64,000 nucleotides of DNA. It comes from Exiguobacterium indicum HHS 31 (GTDB lineage: Bacteria > Bacillota > Bacilli > Exiguobacteriales > Exiguobacteriaceae). The stretch lies in the NCBI RefSeq assembly GCF_001939065.1, contig NZ_MPSZ01000001.1:310001-374000 (forward strand), in the 5' to 3' direction. Shown one piece after another: positions 53,113 through 62,370 of this stretch (position 1 is the first letter of the stretch; the number at the start of each line of letters is the position of its first letter). The notes under the pieces are model-generated. The model had not been told where the DNA came from, made no database searches, and was given only the letters and a program-made list of their open reading frames with translations. The position numbers and the translations under genes are program-made.

Positions 53113-54345
53113 ATGAAAGCAGAAATCATCGCAGTCGGAAGCGAACTCCTCCTTGGGGAAATCGCGAACACGAATGCACAGTACCTTTCCGAATGGTTAG
53201 CGAGTGCCGGAATTGACGTTCATTATCATACAGTCGTCGGTGACAATCGCGAACGGATGCAAGAAACATTCCGTCAGGCGCAACAGCGGGCAGATCTCCT
53301 CGTCATCACAGGAGGTCTTGGACCGACGGAAGACGATTTGACGAAAGAGGTGCTCGCTGATCTCCTCGGACGTGATCTCGTTCTCGATCAAGCGGCGTAC
53401 GAGCGAATCGAAGGGTTTTTAAAGACACGTCAACGGGAGATGACAATCAACGAACGAAAACAAGCATTAATCATCGATGGTGCAACGGTTTTACGTAATG
53501 ATGCAGGACTTGCTCCCGGTATGTCGGTCCAAACGGAGCATCACCAATATATCGTCTTACCCGGTGTGCCACGCGAGATGAAGCAAATCCTCAAAGATCA
53601 CTTCAGTCATCTATTCGGTCAAGAAACGATTCGTTCTCGGACGTTACGATTCTTCGGAATCGGGGAATCGGCTTTAAACGACCGTCTAGAAACGTTGATC
53701 AAGGAAGCGACCAATCCATCGGTCGCACCGTATGCGGAGCTCGCTGAAGTCCGGTTGCGCCTGACGGCTAAAGCACTCGATCAACAGGAAGCCGATCGTA
53801 TGCTCGATGAACTCGAACAACACGTCCTTGCTGAAGTCGGCATGTACTTTTATGGATATGGGGAGACGAGTCTGCCGGAAGTCGTCCTAAAACGGTATCA
53901 AGAAGCAGGATTGACACTTTCGCTCGCCGAATCACTGACGGGAGGAGCTGTCGCGAGTGGTCTCGTTGATGTCAGCGGTGCGAGTCAAGTATTGCGCGGG
54001 AGCGCTGTCGTCTATGATGATGCAGCGAAGCAAGCCGTGTTATCGGTACCAGAGGATTTATTACGAGAGCATACTGCTGTCAGTAAAGAGGTAGCGATTG
54101 CGATGGCTGAAGGGGCACGAGAACTGTATCAATCCGATATCGCCGTCGCCTTGACGGGGGAAGCAGGTCCGACGAGCAACAGTGGAAAAGTGGTCGGAAC
54201 GGTCTATTGTGCTGTTGCGGACGCACATGGAACACGGATCGTCGAATGGCAATATCCATCGTTCGACAGAGGCATGATTCGACTGCGCGCCGTCAAGGAT
54301 ACCTATTTCCTTTTACTGAAACATCTCGAAAAATCATCAGAGTAA
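53113..54345 (+). CDS. cinA: CinA, competence/damage-inducible protein
   Basis: This is a 410-residue two-domain CinA. The N-terminal molybdopterin-binding-like domain ([19 protein letters not shown], then [16 protein letters not shown]) hydrolyses ADP-ribose in relatives. The C-terminal domain (about 250-405; [24 protein letters not shown]) resembles NMN deamidases. It therefore likely recycles pyridine nucleotides. It lies directly upstream of recA, the conserved arrangement, with AAGGTGAGG before the ATG. Confidence 0.95.
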   Translation: MKAEIIAVGSELLLGEIANTNAQYLSEWLASAGIDVHYHTVVGDNRERMQETFRQAQQRADLLVITGGLGPTEDDLTKEVLADLLGRDLVLDQAAYERIEGFLKTRQREMTINERKQALIIDGATVLRNDAGLAPGMSVQTEHHQYIVLPGVPREMKQILKDHFSHLFGQETIRSRTLRFFGIGESALNDRLETLIKEATNPSVAPYAELAEVRLRLTAKALDQQEADRMLDELEQHVLAEVGMYFYGYGETSLPEVVLKRYQEAGLTLSLAESLTGGAVASGLVDVSGASQVLRGSAVVYDDAAKQAVLSVPEDLLREHTAVSKEVAIAMAEGARELYQSDIAVALTGEAGPTSNSGKVVGTVYCAVADAHGTRIVEWQYPSFDRGMIRLRAVKDTYFLLLKHLEKSSE

Positions 54346-54370
54346 GAAAAATGATCGAAGTGCAAGTATG

Positions 54371-54384
54371 CGAATAAATGTTCG
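54371..54384 (+). promoter_or_regulatory. LexA (SOS) box upstream of recA
   Basis: CGAATAAATGTTCG matches the Bacillus LexA/DinR box CGAACnnnnGTTCG with one mismatch. It lies nine bases upstream of the recA -35 box. Confidence 0.75.
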
Positions 54385-54392
54385 TAAAATGC

Positions 54393-54421
54393 TTGTCATT
54401 CGGTCTCAAAAGAAGTACAAT
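54393..54421 (+). promoter_or_regulatory. Sigma-A promoter of recA
   Basis: TTGTCA and TACAAT are separated by 17 bases, about 35 bases before the GTG start codon. Confidence 0.78.
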
Positions 54422-54456
54422 AATCTCAGTAAGATAATTAAAAGGAGGCCTGCTAC

Positions 54457-55500
54457 GTGAGTGATCGTAAAGCAGCACTTGAGATGGCGTTACGCCAGAT
54501 AGAGAAACAGTTCGGTAAAGGTTCTATCATGAAACTCGGAGAAAATGCGGATCAGAAGGTATCAGTAATCTCTTCTGGATCGATTACATTAGATATTGCC
54601 CTAGGTGCAGGTGGATACCCACGTGGACGGGTCATCGAAGTATACGGACCTGAATCGTCAGGTAAAACGACGGTTGCGCTTCATGCAATCGCAGAAGTTC
54701 AAAAACAAGGCGGACAAGCCGCATTCATCGATGCGGAGCATGCGCTTGATCCAGCATATGCAAATAAACTCGGTGTCAACATCGATGAGCTCCTCTTGTC
54801 ACAACCGGACACTGGGGAACAAGCACTTGAAATCGCGGAAGCACTCGTTCGTTCTGGTGCGGTCGATATTCTTGTCGTCGACTCTGTTGCGGCACTCGTA
54901 CCAAAAGCAGAGATCGAAGGCGAGATGGGTGACTCACACGTCGGTCTTCAAGCACGTTTGATGAGCCAAGCGCTTCGTAAGTTGTCTGGTGCAACGAATA
55001 AATCGAAGACGATCGTCATCTTCATCAACCAAATTCGTGAAAAAATCGGTGTCATGTTCGGTAACCCGGAAACAACTCCAGGTGGTCGTGCACTTAAATT
55101 CTACTCGTCTGTTCGTTTAGAAGTGCGTCGTGCGGAAGCGTTGAAAAACGGTACGGACGTCGTCGGTAACAAAACGAAGATTAAGGTCGTCAAGAACAAG
55201 ATCGCACCTCCGTTCAAACAAGCGGAAGTCGACATCATGTATGGTCTCGGGATTTCGAAAGTCGGCGAGTTGATCGACATCGGAACAGACCTTGATATCG
55301 TTCAAAAGAGTGGTGCATGGTACTCGTACAACTCTGAACGTCTCGGTCAAGGGCGTGAGAACGCGAAACAATACATGGTCGAGCATCCGGAAGTCGCAGC
55401 AGAGGTCGAACGTTTGATTCGTGAACACCACGGTCTCGTCGATCGCGAAGAGCCGGTTGATTTCGAAGCAGAACAACCAGAAGATCTATTTGCTGAATAA
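54457..55500 (+). CDS. recA: RecA recombinase
   Basis: This is a 347-residue RecA, the strand-exchange protein of homologous recombination and co-protease of the SOS response. Walker A is GPESSGKTT (about 65-73), Walker [11 protein letters not shown], and the DNA-binding loops lie in [21 protein letters not shown] (seen in parts) and [10 protein letters not shown]. The start is a GTG with AAAGGAGG upstream. Normal length; no intein. Confidence 0.98.
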   Translation: MSDRKAALEMALRQIEKQFGKGSIMKLGENADQKVSVISSGSITLDIALGAGGYPRGRVIEVYGPESSGKTTVALHAIAEVQKQGGQAAFIDAEHALDPAYANKLGVNIDELLLSQPDTGEQALEIAEALVRSGAVDILVVDSVAALVPKAEIEGEMGDSHVGLQARLMSQALRKLSGATNKSKTIVIFINQIREKIGVMFGNPETTPGGRALKFYSSVRLEVRRAEALKNGTDVVGNKTKIKVVKNKIAPPFKQAEVDIMYGLGISKVGELIDIGTDLDIVQKSGAWYSYNSERLGQGRENAKQYMVEHPEVAAEVERLIREHHGLVDREEPVDFEAEQPEDLFAE

Positions 55501-55508
55501 ACCGTTTC

Positions 55509-55541
55509 AGAGAGGATTCGCGTGCGAATCCTCTCTTTTTT
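55509..55541 (+). terminator. Terminator of recA
   Basis: AGAGAGGATTCGC and GCGAATCCTCTCT pair with a 2-base loop and are followed by TTTTT. Confidence 0.92.
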
Positions 55542-55584
55542 AGTGTAAAAGAGGAAAACAGTGGAATTCTTTCCCGTCCGTTCG

Positions 55585-55614
55585 TTGACAATGAACGAGT
55601 GCTATCCTTACAAT
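55585..55614 (+). promoter_or_regulatory. Sigma-A promoter of rny
   Basis: TTGACA and TACAAT are separated by 18 bases. The start codon of rny is about 80 bases downstream, leaving room for a leader. Confidence 0.78.
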
Positions 55615-55693
55615 ATAGATGTACGTTTTTTAGACAGCTTCGATGAAATACCGAAATGAACTAAGAAACACCTTGCAAAGGGGAGGTGAACCC

Positions 55694-57256
55694 ATGAGTA
55701 CACTGACTTGGATTGTCATACTTCTCCTCACTTTGCTGATCGCATTCATCGTAGGCTACTTCTTGCGGAAATCGATTGCAGAAGCGAAAATTCAAGGCGC
55801 AGAAACGGAAGCGAACAAAATCGTCGAACGTGCGCGTGAATCGGCTGAGGCAACGAAAAAAGAAGCAGTACTCGAAGCGAAAGATGAAGCATTCAAACTT
55901 CGTAACGAAGTGGAAAAAGAATTGCGTGAACGTCGCCAAGAGCTAGCGAAACAAGAAGCCCGGTTGCTCCAGAAAGAAGAGACACTCGATCGCCGTGTTG
56001 ACGCTATCGACCGTAAGGAAGATCAGATCAATACACGTGATGCAGAGATCGCGAAACGGAAGCATCAAGCTGAAGAACTAGAGCGCAAAGTAGAGGACCT
56101 GTATGAACAGGGACGTCAAGAGCTTGTCCGCGTCGCGAATTTATCGCAAGACGAGGCAAGAACGATCATCATGGATGAGACGAAACAGGCTGCTTTACAT
56201 GATGCAGCCATTCTTCAAAAAGAAATCGAACAAAAAGCAAAAGAAGAAGCCGACAAGAAAGCACGTAACATCTTGTCACTTGCGATTCAACGGTTCGCCG
56301 CTGAACATATCGCAGAGACTACTGTATCGGTCGTCAACTTGCCGAACGATGAGATGAAAGGTCGGATCATCGGACGGGAAGGCCGCAACATCCGTACGCT
56401 CGAGACCTTGACTGGGATCGACTTGATCATCGATGATACGCCGGAAGCCGTCATTTTGTCTGGTTTTGACCCAATTCGTCGCGAAGTCGCTAAAATGGCG
56501 CTCGAGAAATTGGTTCAGGATGGTCGGATTCACCCGGCCCGTATTGAAGAGATGGTCGACAAATCCCGTCGTGAAGTCGACGAGCGGATTCGAGAAATCG
56601 GAGAAGAAGCGACGTATGATGTCGGAATCCACGGCATTCATCCGGACCTTGTCAAAATTCTCGGTCGCTTGAAGTACCGTACGAGTTACGGACAGAACGT
56701 CCTGTATCACTCACTTGAGGTTGCCCACCTTGCAGGTATGATGGCAGCTGAACTTGGAGAAGATGTCACGCTTGCGAAGCGTGCAGGTCTTCTGCATGAT
56801 ATCGGGAAAGCGATCGACCACGAAGTCGAAGGCAGTCACGTTGAGATCGGAGTCGAGCTCGGTACGAAGTACAAAGAGCATCCAACCGTCATCAACGCGA
56901 TCGCATCCCACCACGGGGATACGGAAGCGACATCTGTCATTTCCGTCTTGGTCGCAGCTGCGGATGCATTATCTGCTGCTCGTCCAGGTGCACGTCAAGA
57001 GACACTCGAAAGTTATATCCGCCGTCTCGAACGCCTCGAGGAAATCTCGGAATCGTTCGACGGTGTCGAAAAATCATTTGCGATCCAAGCGGGTCGTGAA
57101 GTCCGTATCATCGTTCGACCTGACGTCGTCGATGATGTACTGGCTCACAAGATGGCGAGTGACATCCGGAAAAAAATCGAAGAAGAACTCGATTATCCGG
57201 GACACATCAAGGTCACGGTCATTCGGGAAACACGGGCAGTCGAATACGCGAAATAA
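55694..57256 (+). CDS. rny: Ribonuclease Y
   Basis: This is a 520-residue membrane-anchored endoribonuclease that starts mRNA decay. An N-terminal membrane segment (about 4-24) is followed by a long coiled coil (about 30-200), a KH domain ([20 protein letters not shown] near 215-235) and an HD domain with [10 protein letters not shown] near residue 368. The ATG at 55694 has GGGAGGTGA upstream and is preferred over the longer frame from 55643. An intrinsic terminator lies before ymdB. Confidence 0.96.
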   Translation: MSTLTWIVILLLTLLIAFIVGYFLRKSIAEAKIQGAETEANKIVERARESAEATKKEAVLEAKDEAFKLRNEVEKELRERRQELAKQEARLLQKEETLDRRVDAIDRKEDQINTRDAEIAKRKHQAEELERKVEDLYEQGRQELVRVANLSQDEARTIIMDETKQAALHDAAILQKEIEQKAKEEADKKARNILSLAIQRFAAEHIAETTVSVVNLPNDEMKGRIIGREGRNIRTLETLTGIDLIIDDTPEAVILSGFDPIRREVAKMALEKLVQDGRIHPARIEEMVDKSRREVDERIREIGEEATYDVGIHGIHPDLVKILGRLKYRTSYGQNVLYHSLEVAHLAGMMAAELGEDVTLAKRAGLLHDIGKAIDHEVEGSHVEIGVELGTKYKEHPTVINAIASHHGDTEATSVISVLVAAADALSAARPGARQETLESYIRRLERLEEISESFDGVEKSFAIQAGREVRIIVRPDVVDDVLAHKMASDIRKKIEEELDYPGHIKVTVIRETRAVEYAK

Positions 57257-57258
57257 GT

Positions 57259-57286
57259 GGAGTGGCGGGCGACCGCCACTTTTTTT
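57259..57286 (+). terminator. Terminator between rny and ymdB
   Basis: AGTGGCG and CGCCACT pair and are followed by seven T. ymdB must be reached by read-through or its own promoter. Confidence 0.82.
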
Positions 57287-57305
57287 AATGAACGGAGGAA
57301 CAGCA

Positions 57306-58100
57306 ATGAAGATTTTATTCATCGGAGACGTCGTCGGTGCACCCGGTCGACACATCCTGCAACAATTCACAGCACGCCTGAAAGCGAAGTACAACCCGAA
57401 CGTCATGCTCGTCAACGGCGAAAACGCGGCACACGGACGCGGCATCACGAAGTCGATCTATCATCAATTCCTTGAACTCGGATTCCACGGAATCACGATG
57501 GGGAACCACACGTTTGATAACCGCGACATTTTTGACTGGATCGACGACGCGGATCGAATCGTCCGTCCGGCGAACTATCCGGAAGGCACGCCAGGTCGTG
57601 GGATGATGATCGTCAAAGCAGGTAATAAAAAGATTGCCGTCATCAACGTCCAAGGAACGGTCTTCTTACCACCACTCGGTGACCCTTTCCGTACCGTCGA
57701 TGCACTGATTGCGGAAGTCGAAGGAAAAGTTGATGCCATCTTCGTTGATGTCCATGCGGAAGCAACGAGTGAGAAAATTGCGATGGGTTATCACCTCGAC
57801 GGTCGAGTACAGGCTGTCGTCGGGACACATACGCACGTCCAGACAGCAGATGAGCGTGTCCTTGACGGAGGAACGGCTTACATCACGGATGTCGGGATGA
57901 CAGGTCCGCTGAACGGCGTGCTCGGAATGCGCCAGGAAGATGTCCTACGAAAATTCAAGACACAGCTCCCAACACGGTTTGAAGTTGCCGAAGGACGGGA
58001 ACAACTAAATGGAGTCTTGATTCATATCGATGACACAACCAAAAAAGCAACGAAGATTGAACGGATTCATCTGACGGATCAGTCAGTATTCTTCGACTGA
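57306..58100 (+). CDS. ymdB: YmdB metallophosphodiesterase
   Basis: This is a 264-residue calcineurin-like phosphoesterase of the YmdB family, reported as a cyclic nucleotide phosphodiesterase that controls late adaptive behaviour in B. subtilis. Metal-site motifs are FIGDVVGAPGR (8-14), NGENAAHGRG, GNHTFDN (near 65), DVHAEATSEK and GTHTHVQTAD. GGAGGAAC precedes the ATG at 57306. An in-frame open stretch upstream to 56754 is only a shadow of rny. It lies after rny, the conserved order. Confidence 0.94.
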   Translation: MKILFIGDVVGAPGRHILQQFTARLKAKYNPNVMLVNGENAAHGRGITKSIYHQFLELGFHGITMGNHTFDNRDIFDWIDDADRIVRPANYPEGTPGRGMMIVKAGNKKIAVINVQGTVFLPPLGDPFRTVDALIAEVEGKVDAIFVDVHAEATSEKIAMGYHLDGRVQAVVGTHTHVQTADERVLDGGTAYITDVGMTGPLNGVLGMRQEDVLRKFKTQLPTRFEVAEGREQLNGVLIHIDDTTKKATKIERIHLTDQSVFFD

Positions 58101-58129
58101 TTGCCATTTCTGGATGGGGAGGTACACGC

Positions 58130-58390
58130 ATGGACGTCCTGAAAGTATCAGCTAAGTCGAATCCAAACGCGGTAGCAGGTGCACTCGCGGGTGTCATTCG
58201 AGAGAGAGGTTCCGTCGAGATTCAGGCCATTGGTGCGGGAGCGCTCAATCAGTCTGTCAAAGCCGTCGCCATCGCACGCGGATTCGTGGCGCCTTCTGGC
58301 ATCGACTTGATTTGTATCCCAGCCTTCACAGACATTTTGATTGATGGGGAAGAGAGAACCGCCATCAAACTCATCATCGAACCACGATAA
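58130..58390 (+). CDS. spoVS: SpoVS-like protein
   Basis: This is an 86-residue small Alba-like protein of the SpoVS family, highly conserved from start (MDVLKVSAKSNPNAVAGAL) to end (KLIIEPR). In B. subtilis it affects a late stage of sporulation and septation. Here it is retained in a genome segment that otherwise lacks sporulation genes, so it must have a vegetative role, possibly nucleic-acid binding. GGGGAGG precedes the ATG, and a terminator follows. Confidence 0.95.
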   Translation: MDVLKVSAKSNPNAVAGALAGVIRERGSVEIQAIGAGALNQSVKAVAIARGFVAPSGIDLICIPAFTDILIDGEERTAIKLIIEPR

Positions 58391-58419
58391 CGAATTGGAC
58401 ATAGGTCCTATTTGCAAGT

Positions 58420-58454
58420 AGACCATTTACTCGACTGGAGTAGATGGTCTTTTT
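58420..58454 (+). terminator. Terminator of spoVS
   Basis: AGACCAT and ATGGTCT pair, with an inner TACTC/GAGTA stem, followed by TTTTT. Confidence 0.88.
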
Positions 58455-58496
58455 GCTGCGCCTGCGAAATTTTCTCACCTTTCCACCGAGGGAGCA

Positions 58497-58525
58497 TTGT
58501 ACTACTTCCGGTAAATCGGTATCAT
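58497..58525 (+). promoter_or_regulatory. Sigma-A promoter of korAB
   Basis: TTGTAC and TATCAT are separated by 17 bases, about 55 bases before the korA start. Confidence 0.68.
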
Positions 58526-58579
58526 GAGGGAGGATAGAGAGAACTATCATTTCAGGGGACAGAGAAGGAGCGAACGTCG

Positions 58580-60328
58580 ATGTATAATCAGTTATCATGG
58601 AAAGTTGGCGGTCAGCAGGGAGAAGGGATCGAATCAACAGGCGAAATCTTTGCGATTGCCTTGAATCGACTCGGCTATTACCTGTATGGTTACCGTCACT
58701 TTTCGTCACGTATCAAGGGAGGACATACGAACAATAAGATTCGTGTCGCGACACAGGAAGTCCGGACGATTTCCGATGATCTCGATATTTTGGTCGCATT
58801 CGATCAAGAGACGATCGATGTTAACTTCCATGAATTGCGTCAAGGTGCCATCATCATCGCGGATGCGAAATTCAATCCGACGAATCCGGACGAAGCACGC
58901 GCTTCCTTGTATGCGATTCCATTTACGGAAATTGCAGCTGATCTCGGTACGGCTTTGATGAAGAACATGGTCGCGATTGGTGCATCGAGCGCGATTCTCG
59001 GCATTGCACCGGAGCGTTTCCAAGCCGTCGTCGAACAGATTTTCGGTCGAAAAGGTCCAGACATGGTCGAGAAAAACTTAGCGGCAATCCGTGAAGGAGC
59101 AGCAGCGTTTGAAGCACTTGCAGGAGAGGGCGAGCGTTTCGTCTTGGAACCGGCTGACGGAAAACAACGGATGTTCATGATCGGAAACGATGCGATCGCC
59201 CTTGGTGCAATCGCCGGTGGAGCGCGTCTGATGGCAGCTTACCCGATCACACCATCATCTGAGATCATGGAATACTTAATCAAGAAACTGCCGCAGTTCG
59301 GCGGAACGGTCGTCCAGACGGAAGACGAGCTGGCAGCAGTCACAATGGCAATCGGTGCGAACTACGCAGGTGTCCGTGCTTTGACGGCGTCTGCTGGTCC
59401 AGGATTGTCATTGATGGCGGAAGCGATCGGATTATCCGGGATGACGGAAACACCGCTCGTCATCGTCGATACACAACGGGGCGGTCCGTCAACCGGTCTA
59501 CCGACGAAACAGGAACAGTCTGACCTGATGGCGATGATCTACAGCACGCATGGTGAGATTCCAAAGGTCGTTTTGGCACCGTCAACGGTCGAGGAAGCGT
59601 TCTACGATGCAGCAGAGGCATTCAACATCGCAGAGGAATACCAGTGTCCTGTCATTCTATTGACGGATTTGATGCTGTCTCTTGGAAAACAATCGGTCGA
59701 ACCACCGGATATGTCACGCGTTGAGATCCGACGCGGGAAGTTGATCCAGGAAGACTTACCGGAACTTGAAGGAAAAGCGTACTTCAAACGCTACGAAGTG
59801 ACGGAAGATGGGATCAGTCCACGTGTCATTCCAGGCGTCAAGCACGGAATTCACCACGTAACAGGTGTTGAGCACAATGAGGAAGGACGTCCGTCGGAAG
59901 CGACGAAGAACCGAGTCGATCAGATGACGAAGCGACTCCGTAAGCTAAACACGTTCCGCTTACAGGATGCCATTCTCGTAACGGAGCATCATGCAGAACC
60001 GGATATCTTATTCGTCGGTTTCAACTCGACACGTGGAACGATCGAAGAGATCATGCCACGACTCGAAGCACAAGGAATCAAAGTTGATCACTTGCATATC
60101 CGTCAAGTCCATCCGTTCCCAAGTGAGCTCGTCACGCCGCACTTAGAGCGGGCAAAACGAGTCATCGTCGTCGAGTACAACGCAACGGGACAACTGGCGA
60201 AGCTGATCCAGATGAACTGTGGACATGCATCGAAGATCGAGCATATCCTGAAATTCAATGGCGACCCGTTCTACCCAGCAGAGGTCGTCGAGCAGGTCGT
60301 AGGAGGGGTATATCATGGCAACCTTTAA
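58580..60328 (+). CDS. korA: 2-oxoacid:ferredoxin oxidoreductase, alpha subunit
   Basis: This is a 582-residue alpha subunit with the gamma domain fused at the N-terminus (about 1-190; VGGQQGEGIESTGEIF and RIKGGHTNNKIR). The pyrimidine-binding domain follows (AAYPITPSSEIMEYL near 223) and then domain II. With KorB it converts a 2-oxoacid, probably 2-oxoglutarate, and CoA to the acyl-CoA, CO2 and reduced ferredoxin. No separate ferredoxin subunit is encoded. GAAGGAG precedes the ATG. The end overlaps korB by 14 bases. Confidence 0.92.
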   Translation: MYNQLSWKVGGQQGEGIESTGEIFAIALNRLGYYLYGYRHFSSRIKGGHTNNKIRVATQEVRTISDDLDILVAFDQETIDVNFHELRQGAIIIADAKFNPTNPDEARASLYAIPFTEIAADLGTALMKNMVAIGASSAILGIAPERFQAVVEQIFGRKGPDMVEKNLAAIREGAAAFEALAGEGERFVLEPADGKQRMFMIGNDAIALGAIAGGARLMAAYPITPSSEIMEYLIKKLPQFGGTVVQTEDELAAVTMAIGANYAGVRALTASAGPGLSLMAEAIGLSGMTETPLVIVDTQRGGPSTGLPTKQEQSDLMAMIYSTHGEIPKVVLAPSTVEEAFYDAAEAFNIAEEYQCPVILLTDLMLSLGKQSVEPPDMSRVEIRRGKLIQEDLPELEGKAYFKRYEVTEDGISPRVIPGVKHGIHHVTGVEHNEEGRPSEATKNRVDQMTKRLRKLNTFRLQDAILVTEHHAEPDILFVGFNSTRGTIEEIMPRLEAQGIKVDHLHIRQVHPFPSELVTPHLERAKRVIVVEYNATGQLAKLIQMNCGHASKIEHILKFNGDPFYPAEVVEQVVGGVYHGNL

Positions 60329-61181
60329 GGATTTTAGAAATGATGTCAAACCAAACTGGTGTCCAGGGTGTGGAGACTTCTCGATTCAAGCAGCGATTCA
60401 GCGTGCTGTCGCGAACGTCGGTCTCGAACCAGAAGAGTTGGCATTGATTTCCGGGATCGGCTGTTCTGGTCGGATATCCGGTTATATCAATACGTATGGC
60501 TTCCACGGCGTTCATGGACGGTCCCTTCCGATTGCCCAAGGTGTCAAGATGGCGAACCGCGAATTGACGGTCATCGCGTCTGGTGGCGACGGTGATGGAT
60601 TTGCAATCGGCATGGGACATACGATTCATGCATTCAAGCGCAATGTCGACATGACGTACATCGTCATGGACAATCAAATTTACGGCTTGACGAAAGGGCA
60701 GACATCACCCACTTCTGCACCTGGATTCAAGACGAAATCGACGCCAAAAGGGTCGATTGAAAAGAGTGTTTCACCGGTTGAACTCGCCTTGACGGCTGGC
60801 GCGACGTTCGTTGCCCAAAGCTTCTCGAATGATTTGAAGGGCTTGACGCAATTGATCGAGCAAGCGACGGCACATAAAGGATTTGCCTTCATCAACGTCT
60901 TCAGTCCATGTGTCACGTTCAACAAGGTCAATACGTACGATTGGTTCAAACAGAACTTGACGAAGCTGTCCGATATCGAAGGATACGATCCGTCGAACTT
61001 GGATCTTGCGAAACAGACCGTTCATGCTCACGACGGACTCGTCATGGGATTGATCTATCAGGATGAAACACGTCCTGATTACCAGTCACAAATCGATGGG
61101 TATCAAGAATCTGGTCTCGCGTATGCGGATCTTGAGCTGAACGAAGAAACATTCGGTAAACTGGCAGCGGAATTCATGTAA
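60315..61181 (+). CDS. korB: 2-oxoacid:ferredoxin oxidoreductase, beta subunit
   Basis: This is a 288-residue beta subunit that binds thiamine pyrophosphate and a 4Fe-4S cluster. NWCPGCGDFS near residue 15 supplies two cluster cysteines. GCSGRI and the TPP/Mg motif SGGDGDGFAIGMGH near 90, followed by VMDNQIYGLTKGQTSPT, define the cofactor site. AGGAGGGG precedes the ATG within the end of korA. No terminator was seen before tdh. Confidence 0.94.
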   Translation: MATFKDFRNDVKPNWCPGCGDFSIQAAIQRAVANVGLEPEELALISGIGCSGRISGYINTYGFHGVHGRSLPIAQGVKMANRELTVIASGGDGDGFAIGMGHTIHAFKRNVDMTYIVMDNQIYGLTKGQTSPTSAPGFKTKSTPKGSIEKSVSPVELALTAGATFVAQSFSNDLKGLTQLIEQATAHKGFAFINVFSPCVTFNKVNTYDWFKQNLTKLSDIEGYDPSNLDLAKQTVHAHDGLVMGLIYQDETRPDYQSQIDGYQESGLAYADLELNEETFGKLAAEFM

Positions 61182-61227
61182 GATAAAGGAAAGATGTGTT
61201 TGGTTTTTTTGGGGATGCTAAACATTT

Positions 61228-61263
61228 GGAAGTTCGCCACATATAAATAAACGTGAACTTCCG
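61228..61263 (+). promoter_or_regulatory. Hairpin in the tdh leader
   Basis: GGAAGTTC and GAACTTCC are perfect arms around a 20-base A+T-rich loop. The hairpin ends just before AAGGAG, the tdh ribosome binding site. It has no T-run, so it is not a normal terminator. Confidence 0.45.
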
Positions 61264-61281
61264 CGAAGGAGTCGGGGAAAG

Positions 61282-62370
61282 ATGACGAAATTAGTAACGA
61301 CGGTAGAAGAGACGACAACGACGAAAACGATGCGTGCACTCGTCAAAGAAGAACGCGGGTTCGGTGCGGCACTCAAAGAAGTACCGGTACCCGTACCGAG
61401 TCGTGGAGAAGTCTTGATTCGAGTCGAGGCAACATCGATCTGTGGGACGGACGTGCATATCTATGAGTGGGACGCGTGGGCAGCCTCGCGTGTCAATCCG
61501 CCGTATGTCTTCGGTCACGAGTTCTCGGGCGAAGTCGTCGAGCTCGGAGAAGGCACGAAACGTTTGAAGCTCGGTGACCGTGTCTCGGCGGAGACGCATA
61601 TCGTCTGTCATCAATGTAAACAGTGTCTTCGTGGTCAATATCACATCTGTAAGAACACGAAGATCATCGGTGTCGATACACAAGGCTGTTTTGCAGAATA
61701 CGTCGTCATGCCGGAAGAAAACCTCTGGGTCAACCCGGAAGATATGCCAGCAGGGATTGCCTCGATCCAAGAGCCGATGGGCAATGCTGTCCATACGGTT
61801 CTTGCGAGTGATGTCAGTGCAAAAACGGTCGCAATCGTCGGTTGTGGTCCGATCGGTCTGATGGCGGTCTCCGTCGCTAAAGCAGCTGGTGCGGCGGAAG
61901 TCGTTGCGATCGACGTCAATCCGTATCGTCTCGAACTCGCACGGACGATGGGGGCGGATGTGGTCATTGATTCACGTCATGACGATGTGTTAGAGCGGAT
62001 CGAGCGCATGACGGACGGCGACGGGATTGATGTCGTCTGTGAGATGAGTGGTCATCCGGTTGCGATTCGTCAAGCCTTCGAGATGGTGACAGCAGGTGGA
62101 GACGTCAACATCCTCAGTCTGCCGGTCAAACCGGTTGAAATCGATTTGACGAACCACGTCGTCTTCAAAGGTGTCCGGGTCCAAGGGATCACCGGTCGGA
62201 AGATGTATGAGACATGGAGCCAGGTTTCTGCTTTCTTATCGAGCGGAAAAGTCGATGTCCGACCGTTAATCACACACACGTTGCCGCTCGAGCGGTTCGA
62301 AGAAGGATTTGAATTGATGCGTCAAGGGAAATGCGGGAAAGTCGTATTACAACCAAGGGGGACGAATTAA
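61282..62370 (+). CDS. tdh: L-threonine 3-dehydrogenase
   Basis: This is a 362-residue zinc-dependent medium-chain dehydrogenase that oxidises threonine to 2-amino-3-ketobutyrate. The catalytic zinc site is ICGTDVHIYEWD and VFGHEFSGEV (about 60-90), the structural zinc site CHQCKQCLRGQYHIC, and the NAD site VGCGPIGLMAV near 190. The N-terminus has about 15 extra residues rich in threonine before MRALVK. It overlaps kbl by one base, forming the two-step threonine-to-glycine pathway. Confidence 0.93.
   Translation: MTKLVTTVEETTTTKTMRALVKEERGFGAALKEVPVPVPSRGEVLIRVEATSICGTDVHIYEWDAWAASRVNPPYVFGHEFSGEVVELGEGTKRLKLGDRVSAETHIVCHQCKQCLRGQYHICKNTKIIGVDTQGCFAEYVVMPEENLWVNPEDMPAGIASIQEPMGNAVHTVLASDVSAKTVAIVGCGPIGLMAVSVAKAAGAAEVVAIDVNPYRLELARTMGADVVIDSRHDDVLERIERMTDGDGIDVVCEMSGHPVAIRQAFEMVTAGGDVNILSLPVKPVEIDLTNHVVFKGVRVQGITGRKMYETWSQVSAFLSSGKVDVRPLITHTLPLERFEEGFELMRQGKCGKVVLQPRGTN

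Noticed and set aside
56754-58100. A 448-codon open frame that runs through rny into ymdB
   Set aside because: Its first two thirds are an off-frame shadow of rny. The real gene is ymdB, starting at the ATG of 57306 behind GGAGGAAC.
61182-61281. T-box leader before tdh
   Set aside because: The leader is only about 100 bases and has no T-box sequence or antiterminator; only one simple hairpin is present.
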